Of a stretch of 64,000 nucleotides of DNA, positions 43,013-53,030 are shown one piece after another. Where the stretch lies: contig JACRMB010000003.1 in the NCBI GenBank assembly GCA_016235065.1, forward strand, positions 407,943 to 471,942, given 5' to 3'. Both the position numbers and the translations under genes were made by a program. The notes beneath the pieces were generated by a model. The model saw only the letters and a list, made by a program, of their open reading frames with translations, made no database searches and had not been told where the DNA came from. The DNA comes from Actinomycetota bacterium (GTDB lineage: Bacteria > Actinomycetota > Thermoleophilia > BMS3ABIN01). How positions within the stretch are numbered: the stretch's first letter is position 1; every line of letters starts with the position of its first letter.

Positions 43013-45477
43013 TGAAAAGCAAGTGGCTATCATATCCGGCTCTGCTGGCAGCCTTCACGGCGGCCTACGCGATCGCGGCGGCGATCGGTTATTCCATGCA
43101 GGTTGACGATACCTTTGTCTCCCCGGTCTGGCCAGCCGCCGGTATCGCCCTGGCGGCTCTGCTGACCCGAGGTTATCGGATCTTCCCCGCTATCTTCGTG
43201 GGCGCATTCATGGCCCAGCTGGCGGCCCTGAGCTCTTCTATGGCTATCTCCACGACGTCCATGGTCCTGATCTCGCTGATGGTGGCAGTTGGATGCACAG
43301 CTTCGGCGCTGGCCGGGGCATTCCTGATCAATACCTTCATCGGGAAACGCAACATCGTCGAGACCGTGGTGGACGTCGTCAAGTTCGTGGCGCTGGCAGC
43401 TATCGGCAGCACGGCGATCGGCGCGACTGTGACCACGCTGGCCCTGGGCTTCGGCGGCATCATCCCCTGGAGTGAATACGGATACCTCTGGTGGACCTGG
43501 TGGACCGGGGCGGGTGTCGGCGTTCTGCTGGTGGTTCCTGTGATGGTGACCTGCTGCATCTCGCCCAAGTGCATCAAGTCATCCAGGCGCGTCGTTGAAG
43601 CAGTGCTCTTTATCGCCTTCTTCTTCATCACCCACCAGCTGGCGGTGGGAGCCTGGTGGCCTCAGCTGGTGGATACCCATCCACTGGACAACATCCTGGC
43701 GTCCTTCTTCATCTTCCTGTTGCTGCTGGCGGTCATCAGGTTCGAGCAGCTGGGGTCCACGGTGTTCGTCTTTTTCGCATGGGCGCTGCTGATCTGGGAC
43801 ACCAGCAGGGGGCTCGGGCCGTTCGTCTCCGATTCCTCCGTGGAATCGCTGCTGACCCTGGAGCATTCGATGGGCCTTCTGGCCGTGTTCCTCATGGTGC
43901 TGACCGCGACCATGAACGAGCACGGCGACGTGGTGCGAAAGCTTCGAAAATCGAGGGACGAGCTTGAGAAGCGGGTAAGGGAGCGAACCGAGCAGCTGTC
44001 GGATGCCAACGAGGAACTGGAGAGTGAGATCGCGGTCAGGATCCGGGCCGAGGAGCAGATCAGGGAGGCAGGCGAGAAACTGAAGGCTCAGTATAAGGGG
44101 ATCCCGATCCCCACGTATACCTGGCAGAGGGTGGATGATGATTTCGTGCTCGTTGACTTCAACGACGCCGCTGAGGAGATCACTCATGGCGGCATCATCA
44201 AGCTGATAGGACAAAGCGTCGCGACCCTGTATAGCGACAGGCCGGATATCCAGGCCGACATGGAAAAATGCTACCGTGAAAAAACCGTCATCAAGCGCGA
44301 TTTCGAATATCAGTTACGGTCAACCGGGAAGAACCAGTACCTGTCCACCAGCTATGCCTTCGTTCCTCCGGACCTTGTCCTGGCCCATGCCGAGGACATA
44401 ACCGACCGCAAGCGGGCCGAAGAGCAGGTCATAATGCAGAGCAAGGTCCTTGAGGAACGCAATTCAGACCTGGCTGCCCTTTACGAAGTCTCGACAGCCA
44501 TCAGCCGGACGATCGACCTGAAGCAGCTGCTGATGGATGTTCTCAAGACGATTACCAGCCTGGACCTGTTCAAAGTGGAGAAGAAGGGCGGCGTGCTCAT
44601 CGTCGAGGGCGACCGCATGCATCTGGCGGCTCACCTGGGTCACCCCGAAGAATTCATAGAGCTGCACCGCAAGATGAAGGTCGGCGACTGTCTATGCGGG
44701 CTGGCCGCGAAGACGGGCGAGATCATCGTTTCCGGCAACTCCGAGCACGATAAGAACCACAGCTTCCACTACCCGGACATGAAGCCTCACGGCCATGTTA
44801 TCGTGCCTCTTAAGGTCGCAAACAGGGTCGTCGGCGTCTCTTATTTCTACTTCCCCGCGGATTTCCAGATAAGCCAGCGCCAGCTCGAGCTGCTTTCGAC
44901 CATCGGCAACCAGCTTGGCATCGCCATCGAGAATTCGAGGCTGTTCGAGGAGACCAGGAGGCTATCATTGCACGATTCGCTGACAGGGCTGGCGAACCGG
45001 AACCTCATGAACGTCGAGCTGACCAGGACCTTCGCCGAATCGCGCCGGTCGGGGCAACCGCTTTCCCTGATAATGATGGACCTCGATTATTTCAAGCAGC
45101 ATAACGACACCTACGGCCATGCCGCCGGAGACAGGTTGTTGCGCGACATCGCCCAGATCACGAAGAGGGAGATCAGGGGCGCTGACATCGCGACCCGCTA
45201 CGGCGGCGAAGAATTCCTGATAATCCTCCCGAATACAGGTATCGAAAAAGCATATGAGGTCGCCGAGCGGCTGCGGGCCGCCATAAGCAGCAAACCATTC
45301 TATTTCAACGGCGGCCCCCCCATCCATATAACCGTGAGCCTTGGGGTCGCTGAAAGGTCTGGAGACATGACGAGTCCCGACCGGCTGGTGATGATGGCCG
45401 ATGACGCCCTCTATGAGGCCAAAAAAGGCGGCAGGAATTGCATACGGGTCTGGTCCCCTAGCTGCAATTTCTCCTGA
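43012..45477 (+). CDS. Diguanylate cyclase: MASE1-PAS-GAF-GGDEF
   Basis: From ATG 43012 the protein has 821 residues. Residues 1 to about 300 are a MASE1 membrane sensor with eight or so helices (VSPVWPAAGIALAALL is typical). A coiled coil and a PAS domain (about 355-475) come next, then a GAF domain (about 490-650, with CLCGLAAKTGEI) and a C-terminal GGDEF domain with LTGLANRN, MMDLDYFKQHNDTYGH and the active-site RYGGEEF. It should make cyclic di-GMP from two GTP. No RxxD inhibitory site is evident five residues before GGEEF. The codons before 43012 can extend the frame to 42988 but lack a site. It lies between rpoC and rpsL. Confidence 0.93.
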   Translation: MKSKWLSYPALLAAFTAAYAIAAAIGYSMQVDDTFVSPVWPAAGIALAALLTRGYRIFPAIFVGAFMAQLAALSSSMAISTTSMVLISLMVAVGCTASALAGAFLINTFIGKRNIVETVVDVVKFVALAAIGSTAIGATVTTLALGFGGIIPWSEYGYLWWTWWTGAGVGVLLVVPVMVTCCISPKCIKSSRRVVEAVLFIAFFFITHQLAVGAWWPQLVDTHPLDNILASFFIFLLLLAVIRFEQLGSTVFVFFAWALLIWDTSRGLGPFVSDSSVESLLTLEHSMGLLAVFLMVLTATMNEHGDVVRKLRKSRDELEKRVRERTEQLSDANEELESEIAVRIRAEEQIREAGEKLKAQYKGIPIPTYTWQRVDDDFVLVDFNDAAEEITHGGIIKLIGQSVATLYSDRPDIQADMEKCYREKTVIKRDFEYQLRSTGKNQYLSTSYAFVPPDLVLAHAEDITDRKRAEEQVIMQSKVLEERNSDLAALYEVSTAISRTIDLKQLLMDVLKTITSLDLFKVEKKGGVLIVEGDRMHLAAHLGHPEEFIELHRKMKVGDCLCGLAAKTGEIIVSGNSEHDKNHSFHYPDMKPHGHVIVPLKVANRVVGVSYFYFPADFQISQRQLELLSTIGNQLGIAIENSRLFEETRRLSLHDSLTGLANRNLMNVELTRTFAESRRSGQPLSLIMMDLDYFKQHNDTYGHAAGDRLLRDIAQITKREIRGADIATRYGGEEFLIILPNTGIEKAYEVAERLRAAISSKPFYFNGGPPIHITVSLGVAERSGDMTSPDRLVMMADDALYEAKKGGRNCIRVWSPSCNFS

Positions 45478-45485
45478 TACGCGGC

Positions 45486-45530
45486 CATCCCCCAAGATAG
45501 GGGTTTTCATCCATGGACGGGGGTTTTTTT
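45486..45530 (+). terminator. Nested hairpin terminator after the GGDEF gene
   Basis: CCCCC (45489-45493) can pair either with GGGG at 45500-45503, followed by TTTT, or with GGGGG at 45519-45523, followed by seven T. Between them TCCATGGA is itself a palindrome. Confidence 0.6.
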
Positions 45531-45560
45531 AGGGTGATAATTGAATAGAAGGGTCGTATC

Positions 45561-48500
45561 ATGACCAACCCAGGGAAAAAGGCAGCAGCAAAAAAAGCGC
45601 CGGCAGAACTACCGCCGGATACCGGATACAGTTCCCAAAAACTTTTCGTGGATGGAGTGATCGGCTGCTTCTCCTTCGATTTCGACGGTAAGATACTCTG
45701 GAGCAACAGCCGCGTTTCTGAACTCCTCGATTATCCGCAATCGCACCTCTCTGGTTTGACACTCATCGACCTGTGTTGCGAGCGTCCCCACGGCAAAACA
45801 AAGGCAAGGGAGATGCTCCAGAAGTTCCAGGCGGGTGAGGCGATCCATGACGAACAGCTGCAGATGTGCAAGTCAGACGGAACTCCCGTCTGGGTGAGCC
45901 TGAACATCAACGCGACCATCGATGCCGACGGGCGGGTGTTTCAGGGCAGTTCGACGATCACCGACATTTCGGAGCACAAGAGGACCGAGGAGGTCCTCAA
46001 GCGTAACTTCGACGCCCAGAAGGCGATCGATTCCATCCTGCAGCTGTCTCTCGGCGAACTCGGCGTCAAGGAGATCCTCGACAACACTCTGAGCATGCTT
46101 TTCACCATACCCTGGCTAGCGGTCGAATCGAAGGGCTCCATCTTCCTCATGGACGAGGCCGGAGACCTGGTCATGGTCTCCAGCTATGGCATGTCGGACG
46201 CCATCATACAGGCATGCGCTCACATATCCCTCGGCACCTGTCTTTGCGGCCGCGCGGCCCAGTCGGGTGAGGTCGTCTATGCGGCGCAGATAGACGAACG
46301 GCACGACATCCTCTACGACGATATCACACCGCACGGCCACTACTGCCTGCCGATGATCTCACGCGGCAAAGTGATCGGCATCCTGAACTGCTATCTGGAA
46401 GCGGGGCACGAAAGTGATGAGACCGAAGTCCGTTTCCTTTCCTCTGTCGCCGGGGTCCTGGCCGGTGTCATCGAGCGCCGGCGGGTCGAGGAAGAGCTGA
46501 AGAGGAGCGAGAGCTACACGCGTTCGCTGCTCAGGATCGGCAGGCATATGGAGCTGGCCAGGGACCACGTGGATATCCTCAAGGCCGCGAGCCTCGAGGT
46601 CAAAAAGATCATGGGCTTCAACTCGACCTGGCTGGCCCTGTCGGACTCCGCCCGGAAGGAGGTCGACATCATCACCATCGCCGGCGGCCTGGAGGAGATC
46701 GAAAAAAGTCTCAAAGGCGATGTGAAGCTGCATAAGGCGGTGAACCATTTCCCGGTCGAAGGTGACCGCCTGCTCGAAGAGATCATCTGGGATGAGAAGC
46801 CGGCAGTCATCGAAGAGGCCATCGACGACCCAAGGTTCAACCGGAAAGTCGTCGAGACGCTGAAGAACCGGACCATGATCTCGATACCGGTCGTACTCAT
46901 GGATGGTTCGGTTGCAGTGGTCAACACCGGCTCGTTCGGCGACGAAGGGGCACACCTGCCCTCAGATGAGCAGCTGGAGTACTTCAAGTCGATGGCCAGC
47001 AGCATATCAGTGGTACTTGACCGCTTCCGCTTTCTGGAAGAGAGCGAGTCGGCGCGGGCGGCGCTGCAGAAAAGCGAAAGATATACGAGGTCCCTGCTGG
47101 ATCTGGCCCAGGCGATGGAAAAAGCGCGCACACTGCCGGACATCGTCAAGGCCGCCCATGTGGAGATCCTGAAGCTGGTAGGATACCGATCGGCCTGGCT
47201 CTGTCTCGTTAAGGAGCCGAAAGAGGAAGCGCAGGTCCTGATCGTTACGGGGGACATGCCTGAAGCCAATTATCAGCTGGCGACTATCCCGGTCGCCGGC
47301 GATCGCATGATGGAAGAGATCGTCGAGGGTACGCACCCGGTGGTGGTGGAAGACGCCAGGACTGATCCCAGGGCGAACAAGAAGATGGTGGAGGCCACCG
47401 GAAACCGGACGATCGTCAATATCCCCAAAATCCTGATGGATGGTTCGCTGGGTGTGCTTGGTACCGGGACTTTTCTTGACGAGGGTGTGAAGCCTCCCAC
47501 CGACCAAGAGCTGGATTACCTCGACTCCATGGCCAGCAGCATCTCCGTGGTGCTCGACCGTTTCCGGTTCCTCGAGGACAATGAACGTGCCCAGCAGGAT
47601 CTGATGCGGGAGAAGAATTTCACCGACACGGCCATCAAGAACATACCGGGCATATTCTTCCTCAACCACAGGGAAAAGGGAATAGTCAAGTGGAATGTCA
47701 ACCTCGAGACGATGACCGGTTTCACGGCGGAAGAGATAGCCGGCATGAGCCTGCTGGACTTCTTCGCCGACGAAGACCGGAAGAAGGTGTCCGGTTACCT
47801 GGAGGATATCTACGCGAAAGGCTTCGCCCGGGGAGAGGCGACGATCCTCAACCGGGACGGCCTGATGGTGCCGCTGTATGTTTCCGGCTCCCTGGTCGAG
47901 CTTGACGGCGAGAAATACGCGATCGGCTCCTGCATCGATATCTCCCAGCGCATCAAGGCTGAGACGGCCCTTCAGAAGAGTGAGGAGAAATACCGCTCAC
48001 TTTTCGAGGAATCCCAGGATGTCGTCTTCATCAGCGACCTCGAAGGCCGCTTCCTGGACGTGAATCCCGCAGGCGTGAGGCTGTTCGGTTTTGATTCCGA
48101 GGAAGGGATGCTGAAATCAGACATGGGTCTTGCCCTTTACGCCGACGCGGGCGACCGCGAGACGATCAGGCGCATGATCGTGGAGCAGGGATTCATCAGC
48201 AATTACGAACTGCCGCTCAAGACGGTGAAGGGCAAGGAGCTCGTGGTATTCGTCACCGCCAACGCGGTGCGCAACGATATCGGCGACGTGATCGCCTACC
48301 GGGGCATCATCCGCGACATGACCAGCTACCGTAAACTCGAGGAACAGCTGGTGCAGTCCCAGAAGATGGAGAGCATCGGCAGGCTGGCAGGCGGTGTCTC
48401 CCACGACCTGAACAATTACCTCACCGCTATCCAGGGATATGCGGACCTCGCCCTGATGGAGGTTCCCGAAGACACTGAGGCGGCTGAGGACATGAGGGAG

Positions 48501-49511
48501 GTCCGGAAATCCTCGGACCGGGCGGTCGCCCTGACCAAGCAGCTGCTGCTTTTCAGCCGCCGTGAATCCATGGAGATCAGACCGGTCGAACTGAACGTCG
48601 TCGTCAGTGACCTGCTTAAGATGCTGGGGCAGCTGGTCGGCGAGCAGTTCAGGCTGAATGCGGCGCTGGCAGCGGATCTGATGATGATAAACGCCGACGC
48701 CGGCTATGTCGAACAGGTCATCATGAACCTGGTGGTCAATGCCAGGGACGCCATGCCCGGAGGCGGCGAGATCACAATCGGCACCGGGAACGCGGTCGTG
48801 GACGAGGCGTATACGAAACTGCATCCGGACGCTCGTCCGGGAGAATTCGTCTGCCTCACAGTCAGGGACACCGGGATCGGCATGGATGAGCGATTGATAT
48901 CACATATCTTTGAGCCGTTCTACAGCACCAAGAAGACCGGCAAAGGCACAGGCCTCGGACTCTCCGTGGTCCATGGCATAATCTCCCAGCACGGTGGCTG
49001 GATTGATGTTGACAGTACACCTGGCGAGGGTTCAGTATTCAGGATCTACCTGCCGGCGGCTGTGCCTGGCGAAGTCGAGAAGGGATCTGATGAGAATACA
49101 GCCTTGCCGGCGGAGACACCGGGAATCGGTGAGAAGATCCTTCTGGTGGAGGACGATCATGTCGTGAGGTCGCTGACCCAGAAGCTGCTGGAAAAATGCG
49201 GCTACCAGGTGTGTCCGGCGCCAGACGCCGAGCAGGCACTCGATATCTTCGAGGAGCTGAACGGAGATTTCCGGATGGTGCTGAGTGATGTGGTCCTGCC
49301 TCATATGGACGGCATCCAGATGGCCGATCGGCTGCGCGGACTCAAGCCCGGCCTGCAGGTATTGCTGATGAGCGGCTACAGCGACGAATCCCGGAGGCAG
49401 CAGATCCGCGACAAGGGTTACGCCTTCATCCATAAACCCTATACGGTCCCGGACCTCAGGCAGACGGTCAAACGGGTTCTTGCGGATGAAGCCGGCAGGC
49501 GTCCTGTCTGA
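45561..49511 (+). CDS. Hybrid sensor histidine kinase: PAS, three GAF, two PAS, HisKA, HATPase, receiver
   Basis: A 1316-residue soluble hybrid kinase. Visible order: PAS (residues about 30-145), GAF (about 150-310, with CLCGRAAQSGE), two closely similar GAF domains (about 320-500 and 510-680, each opening with YTRSLL and ending SMASSISVVLDRFRFLE), PAS (about 690-800), PAS (about 805-925), HisKA with the phospho-His in GGVSHDLNNYLTAI, HATPase_c (NLVVNARDA, GTGLGLSVVHGI), and a receiver (ILLVEDDHVV, phospho-acceptor Asp in VLSDVVLPHMDG, Lys in IHKPY). The receiver has no output domain, so it signals to other partners. The first GAF resembles that of the upstream cyclase, which suggests a shared ligand and pathway. 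Confidence 0.93.
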   Translation: MTNPGKKAAAKKAPAELPPDTGYSSQKLFVDGVIGCFSFDFDGKILWSNSRVSELLDYPQSHLSGLTLIDLCCERPHGKTKAREMLQKFQAGEAIHDEQLQMCKSDGTPVWVSLNINATIDADGRVFQGSSTITDISEHKRTEEVLKRNFDAQKAIDSILQLSLGELGVKEILDNTLSMLFTIPWLAVESKGSIFLMDEAGDLVMVSSYGMSDAIIQACAHISLGTCLCGRAAQSGEVVYAAQIDERHDILYDDITPHGHYCLPMISRGKVIGILNCYLEAGHESDETEVRFLSSVAGVLAGVIERRRVEEELKRSESYTRSLLRIGRHMELARDHVDILKAASLEVKKIMGFNSTWLALSDSARKEVDIITIAGGLEEIEKSLKGDVKLHKAVNHFPVEGDRLLEEIIWDEKPAVIEEAIDDPRFNRKVVETLKNRTMISIPVVLMDGSVAVVNTGSFGDEGAHLPSDEQLEYFKSMASSISVVLDRFRFLEESESARAALQKSERYTRSLLDLAQAMEKARTLPDIVKAAHVEILKLVGYRSAWLCLVKEPKEEAQVLIVTGDMPEANYQLATIPVAGDRMMEEIVEGTHPVVVEDARTDPRANKKMVEATGNRTIVNIPKILMDGSLGVLGTGTFLDEGVKPPTDQELDYLDSMASSISVVLDRFRFLEDNERAQQDLMREKNFTDTAIKNIPGIFFLNHREKGIVKWNVNLETMTGFTAEEIAGMSLLDFFADEDRKKVSGYLEDIYAKGFARGEATILNRDGLMVPLYVSGSLVELDGEKYAIGSCIDISQRIKAETALQKSEEKYRSLFEESQDVVFISDLEGRFLDVNPAGVRLFGFDSEEGMLKSDMGLALYADAGDRETIRRMIVEQGFISNYELPLKTVKGKELVVFVTANAVRNDIGDVIAYRGIIRDMTSYRKLEEQLVQSQKMESIGRLAGGVSHDLNNYLTAIQGYADLALMEVPEDTEAAEDMREVRKSSDRAVALTKQLLLFSRRESMEIRPVELNVVVSDLLKMLGQLVGEQFRLNAALAADLMMINADAGYVEQVIMNLVVNARDAMPGGGEITIGTGNAVVDEAYTKLHPDARPGEFVCLTVRDTGIGMDERLISHIFEPFYSTKKTGKGTGLGLSVVHGIISQHGGWIDVDSTPGEGSVFRIYLPAAVPGEVEKGSDENTALPAETPGIGEKILLVEDDHVVRSLTQKLLEKCGYQVCPAPDAEQALDIFEELNGDFRMVLSDVVLPHMDGIQMADRLRGLKPGLQVLLMSGYSDESRRQQIRDKGYAFIHKPYTVPDLRQTVKRVLADEAGRRPV

Positions 49512-49604
49512 CGGACGGTTCGCATCGTTTCCTGTATCTCGCCTGGCCGCCGCTGGCGTTCCCTCCAGTGCCGCCCCGATCAGCCCGATCAGAATCAAAG
49601 TTCC

Positions 49605-49633
49605 TTGACTCGCATTTAACCACTTGCTATACT
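49605..49633 (+). promoter_or_regulatory. str operon promoter (rpsL)
   Basis: Near-consensus TTGACT (49605-49610) and TATACT (49628-49633) with a 17-base spacer, the best promoter in the window. The transcript would start near 49640, giving a leader of about 175 bases. Confidence 0.85.
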
Positions 49634-49639
49634 CCCGTC

Positions 49640-49816
49640 TTGCGCTCCAAAGAAGGGCGCTTAAGTCTGTAAAGAACTGGGTAACAGAACCGAGCGCAGA
49701 CTTCTCCGCAAGCCTAGGCGGCGGGGAAAATAAAGTCTGCTGCTCGTTCGTGTGTGTAAAAGGTTGAGATTTCCGCGGCGCGACGCGCCACAGGATGAGA
49801 CAGGAAAAAGGAAAGT
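49640..49816 (+). promoter_or_regulatory. Long structured rpsL leader with two competing pairings
   Basis: CGAGCGCAGACTT (49691-49703) can pair through CAGACTT with AAGTCTG at 49663-49669, or more extensively with AAGTCTGCTGCTCG at 49733-49746 (one bulge). The two pairings exclude each other, the usual architecture of an attenuator or riboswitch-like leader. No terminator T tract is seen after either, so control might be at translation or by a protein. The 305-base gap from 49512 holds this leader and the promoter and no gene. Confidence 0.5.
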
Positions 49817-50185
49817 ATGCCTACAGTCAATCAGCTGGTAAGGAAAGGCCGCAAGTCGACCGCCGAGAAATCCTCGACGCCGGCTCTCAAGGGCGCGCCA
49901 CAACGCCGTGGCGTCTGCACCCGCGTCTACACGACCACGCCGAAAAAGCCGAACTCGGCCCTTCGGAAGGTCTGCCGCGTGCGCCTGACCACCCAGATCG
50001 AAGTGACTGCCTATATCCCCGGCATCGGCCATAACCTTCAGGAGCACTCCGTGGTCCTGGTAAAAGGCGGCCGTGTGAAGGATCTGCCGGGTGTCCGTTA
50101 CAAGGTAGTCAGGGCCGCCCTGGATACCGCGGGTGTCAGTGACCGCCGCCAGGCCCGTTCCAAGTACGGGGTCAAGGCCCCCTAA
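49817..50185 (+). CDS. rpsL: 30S ribosomal protein S12
   Basis: 122 residues. [19 protein letters not shown] and [20 protein letters not shown] are the decoding-site segments, with the Lys positions associated with streptomycin sensitivity present. First gene of the str operon. AAAGGAAAG precedes the ATG, and rpsG follows nine bases after the stop. Confidence 0.98.
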   Translation: MPTVNQLVRKGRKSTAEKSSTPALKGAPQRRGVCTRVYTTTPKKPNSALRKVCRVRLTTQIEVTAYIPGIGHNLQEHSVVLVKGGRVKDLPGVRYKVVRAALDTAGVSDRRQARSKYGVKAP

Positions 50186-50194
50186 GGAGTTTAT

Positions 50195-50665
50195 ATGCCC
50201 CGCCGCGCAGCCGCCCAGAAGAGGGAGACCACTCCCGACCCGATCTATAACAGCAAGCTGGTAGCCCAGTTTGTCAACAAGGTTATGCAGGGCGGCAAGA
50301 AGTCGACGGCGGAAAAGATCACTTACCGCGCCCTCGAGATCATGGGCGAGAAGAAGGGCGAAGATCCAGTCGCGATCTTGAAGCAGGCTGTCGACGCGGT
50401 AACGCCATCGCTGGAGGTAAGGTCCCGCCGGGTCGGCGGCGCCACCTACCAGGTGCCGGTCGAAGTCCCGACGCGCAGGGCGCGCACGCTCGCGATCCGC
50501 TGGATCGTCGGTTACGCCCACGAGCGCCGCGAGAAGACCATGGCCGAGCGTCTCGCCAACGAGTGCCTCGAAGCCCTGGGAAACCAGGGTTCAGCCTGGA
50601 AGAAGAAGGACGATATTTACCGGATGGCTCAGGCAAACAAGGCCTTCGCCCACTACCGCTGGTAA
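50195..50665 (+). CDS. rpsG: 30S ribosomal protein S7
   Basis: 156 residues, standard length, with [20 protein letters not shown] at the start, [19 protein letters not shown], and [19 protein letters not shown]. It is the assembly-initiating protein of the 30S head. AAGGAG lies just before its start. Confidence 0.98.
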   Translation: MPRRAAAQKRETTPDPIYNSKLVAQFVNKVMQGGKKSTAEKITYRALEIMGEKKGEDPVAILKQAVDAVTPSLEVRSRRVGGATYQVPVEVPTRRARTLAIRWIVGYAHERREKTMAERLANECLEALGNQGSAWKKKDDIYRMAQANKAFAHYRW

Positions 50666-50807
50666 GTGGCTGGCCCGGAGCCGGGGGATGCAGCATATTG
50701 AATGTCAGTGAAAAAATCCGGTAGATCCTAGAGGCGCCGGGCAGACAGTTTGGATTTTGATGAGTACACAGGCAGCAGTAAACACCAACAGTAAGAAGAG
50801 CGCAGAC

Positions 50808-52886
50808 ATGACACGCAAGTTTTCCCTCGAGAAAACCAGAAATATCGGGATCATGGCCCACATCGACGCGGGCAAGACCACGACGACCGAGCGCATCCTG
50901 TTCTATACAGGCAGGACGCACAAGATCGGCGAGGTCCACGATGGCGCCGCGGTCATGGACTGGATGGAGCAGGAGCAGGAGCGGGGAATCACCATCACCT
51001 CCGCAGCCACGACCTGCGAATGGAAAGATTACAAGATCAACGTTATAGACACTCCCGGGCACGTGGACTTCACTGTCGAGGTCGAGCGCTCACTGCGTGT
51101 ACTCGATAGCGCCATCGCCCTTTTCTGTTCGGTAGGCGGCGTCGAGCCCCAGTCGGAGACCGTCTGGCGGCAGGCTGACAAGTATCACGTCCCCCGCATC
51201 GCCTATGTGAACAAGATGGACCGCATGGGCGCCGATTTCTTCCAGGTGCTCGACATGATGATCAAGCGCCTCGGCGCCAATCCTGTAGCCATCCAGCTGC
51301 CGATCGGCCGTGAGGATGCCTTCGAGGGTGTCATCGACCTGGTCGAGATGAAGGAACTGGTATGGGACGAAGACAAGGGCGAGACCTGGGAAGTCCGCGA
51401 GATCCGTGAAGATATGGCTGATTTCGCCCAGGAATGGCGCAACCTGATGATCGAGAAGCTGGCCGACCATGATGATACGCTCATGGAGGCCTATATCGAG
51501 GGCAACGCGATCGAGACGGCGCAGCTCAAGGGTGCCATCCGCAAGGCCACCAACGATATCGCTATTACCCCGGTACTTTGCGGTACCGCCTTCAAAAACA
51601 AGGGCGTGCAGCCGCTGCTGGACGCGGTCATCGATTATATGCCCTCCCCCCTGGACGTGCCCCCTATCAAGGGCATCAGCTCCGAGAAGGGCGAGGAGAT
51701 CCGCCACGCCAGCGACGAAGAGCCTTTTGCTGCGCTTGCTTTCAAGGTAATGACAGATCCGTTCGTGGGCAAACTGACTTATTTCCGGGTTTATTCCGGT
51801 GTGCTTAAGTCCGGCAGTCATGTTTATAACGCCACCAAGGACAAGAAGGAGCGCGTCGGCCGCATCCTGCAGATGCATGCGAATTCCCGCGAGGACCGCG
51901 ATGCTATCTACGCGGGCGATCTAGCCGCCGCCGTCGGCCTCAAGTTCACGACCACCGGCGACACCCTCTGCGATCAGAGCGACCCGATCATCCTCGAGTC
52001 CATGGATTTCCCGGCGCCGGTCATCGCTGTGGCCATCGAGCCCAAGACCAAGGCTGACCAGGAGAAGCTGGGCGCTTCGCTGCGCAAGCTGGCTGAGGAA
52101 GACCCGACATTCCAGGTCCGCACTGACGAGGAGACCGGCCAGACCGTCATCCACGGAATGGGCGAGCTGCACCTGGAGATCATCGTCGACCGCCTGCTGC
52201 GCGAGTTCAAGGTCGACGCCAACGTCGGCAAGCCGCAGGTGGCTTACCGCGAGACCATCCGTAAGCCGGTAGAGAAGGTCGTCGGCAAGTTCGTCCGCCA
52301 GTCAGGCGGCCGCGGTCAGTTCGGCCACGTAGTCATCAACCTGGAGCCTTCCGGCCCGGGCGAAGGCTACGAGTTCGAGGACAAGATCAGCGGCGGTGTC
52401 ATTCCCAAGGAATATATCCCCTCGGTGAACGAGGGTATCAAGGAAGCTATGGAAAACGGTGTCCTGGCCGGTTATCCGATGGTGGGCGTCAAGGTGACGC
52501 TCGTCGACGGTTCCTACCACGACGTCGATTCATCGGAGATGGCCTTCCGGATCGCCGGTTCGATGGCGTTCAAGTCGGCCGTCGCCAAGGCCAAGCCGGT
52601 CCTGCTGGAGCCGGTCATGGAAGTGGAAGTCGTAGTGCCCGAGGAGTACATGGGCGACATCATCGGCGACCTGAACTCCCGCCGCGGCAAGATCGAGGGC
52701 ATGGAGCCCCGCGGCAAGGCCCAGGTCATCCACGCGCGCATCCCCCTGGCGGAGATGTTCGGTTATGCGACCGACGTCCGTTCGCTAAGCCAGGGACGCG
52801 CCGTATACAGCATGCAGTTTGACCGTTACGAAGAGGTACCGAGCTCAATCGCCACCGGCATAGTGGAGCAGATCAACGGCAAGTAG
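50808..52886 (+). CDS. fusA: Elongation factor G
   Basis: A five-domain translational GTPase: P-loop AHIDAGKT, switch [14 protein letters not shown] for guanine binding, and domain IV ending with the typical [18 protein letters not shown]. It drives ribosome translocation. From ATG 50808 the protein is 692 residues and begins [14 protein letters not shown], the usual EF-G start. ATG 50760 in the same frame would add 16 residues. Both ribosome sites are weak, so the start is not certain. Confidence 0.96.
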   Translation: MTRKFSLEKTRNIGIMAHIDAGKTTTTERILFYTGRTHKIGEVHDGAAVMDWMEQEQERGITITSAATTCEWKDYKINVIDTPGHVDFTVEVERSLRVLDSAIALFCSVGGVEPQSETVWRQADKYHVPRIAYVNKMDRMGADFFQVLDMMIKRLGANPVAIQLPIGREDAFEGVIDLVEMKELVWDEDKGETWEVREIREDMADFAQEWRNLMIEKLADHDDTLMEAYIEGNAIETAQLKGAIRKATNDIAITPVLCGTAFKNKGVQPLLDAVIDYMPSPLDVPPIKGISSEKGEEIRHASDEEPFAALAFKVMTDPFVGKLTYFRVYSGVLKSGSHVYNATKDKKERVGRILQMHANSREDRDAIYAGDLAAAVGLKFTTTGDTLCDQSDPIILESMDFPAPVIAVAIEPKTKADQEKLGASLRKLAEEDPTFQVRTDEETGQTVIHGMGELHLEIIVDRLLREFKVDANVGKPQVAYRETIRKPVEKVVGKFVRQSGGRGQFGHVVINLEPSGPGEGYEFEDKISGGVIPKEYIPSVNEGIKEAMENGVLAGYPMVGVKVTLVDGSYHDVDSSEMAFRIAGSMAFKSAVAKAKPVLLEPVMEVEVVVPEEYMGDIIGDLNSRRGKIEGMEPRGKAQVIHARIPLAEMFGYATDVRSLSQGRAVYSMQFDRYEEVPSSIATGIVEQINGK

Positions 52887-52895
52887 CAGCGCAGC

Positions 52896-52924
52896 TTGCC
52901 TGCCGTGGTGGTTTGATATATAGT
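52896..52924 (+). promoter_or_regulatory. Candidate tuf promoter
   Basis: TTGCCT (52896-52901) and TATAGT (52919-52924) with a 17-base spacer between fusA and tuf. It would give tuf an extra, separate transcript. Confidence 0.5.
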
Positions 52925-53030
52925 AACTCGCTCTTTAGGTTGAAATTAAAGGAACAAAAGCTATTCGATGGGTTTAGGCAGGACTTGATCACAGGTTTTG
53001 CTCAGCGTATTGGAGAGGAGAGGAGCAAGG

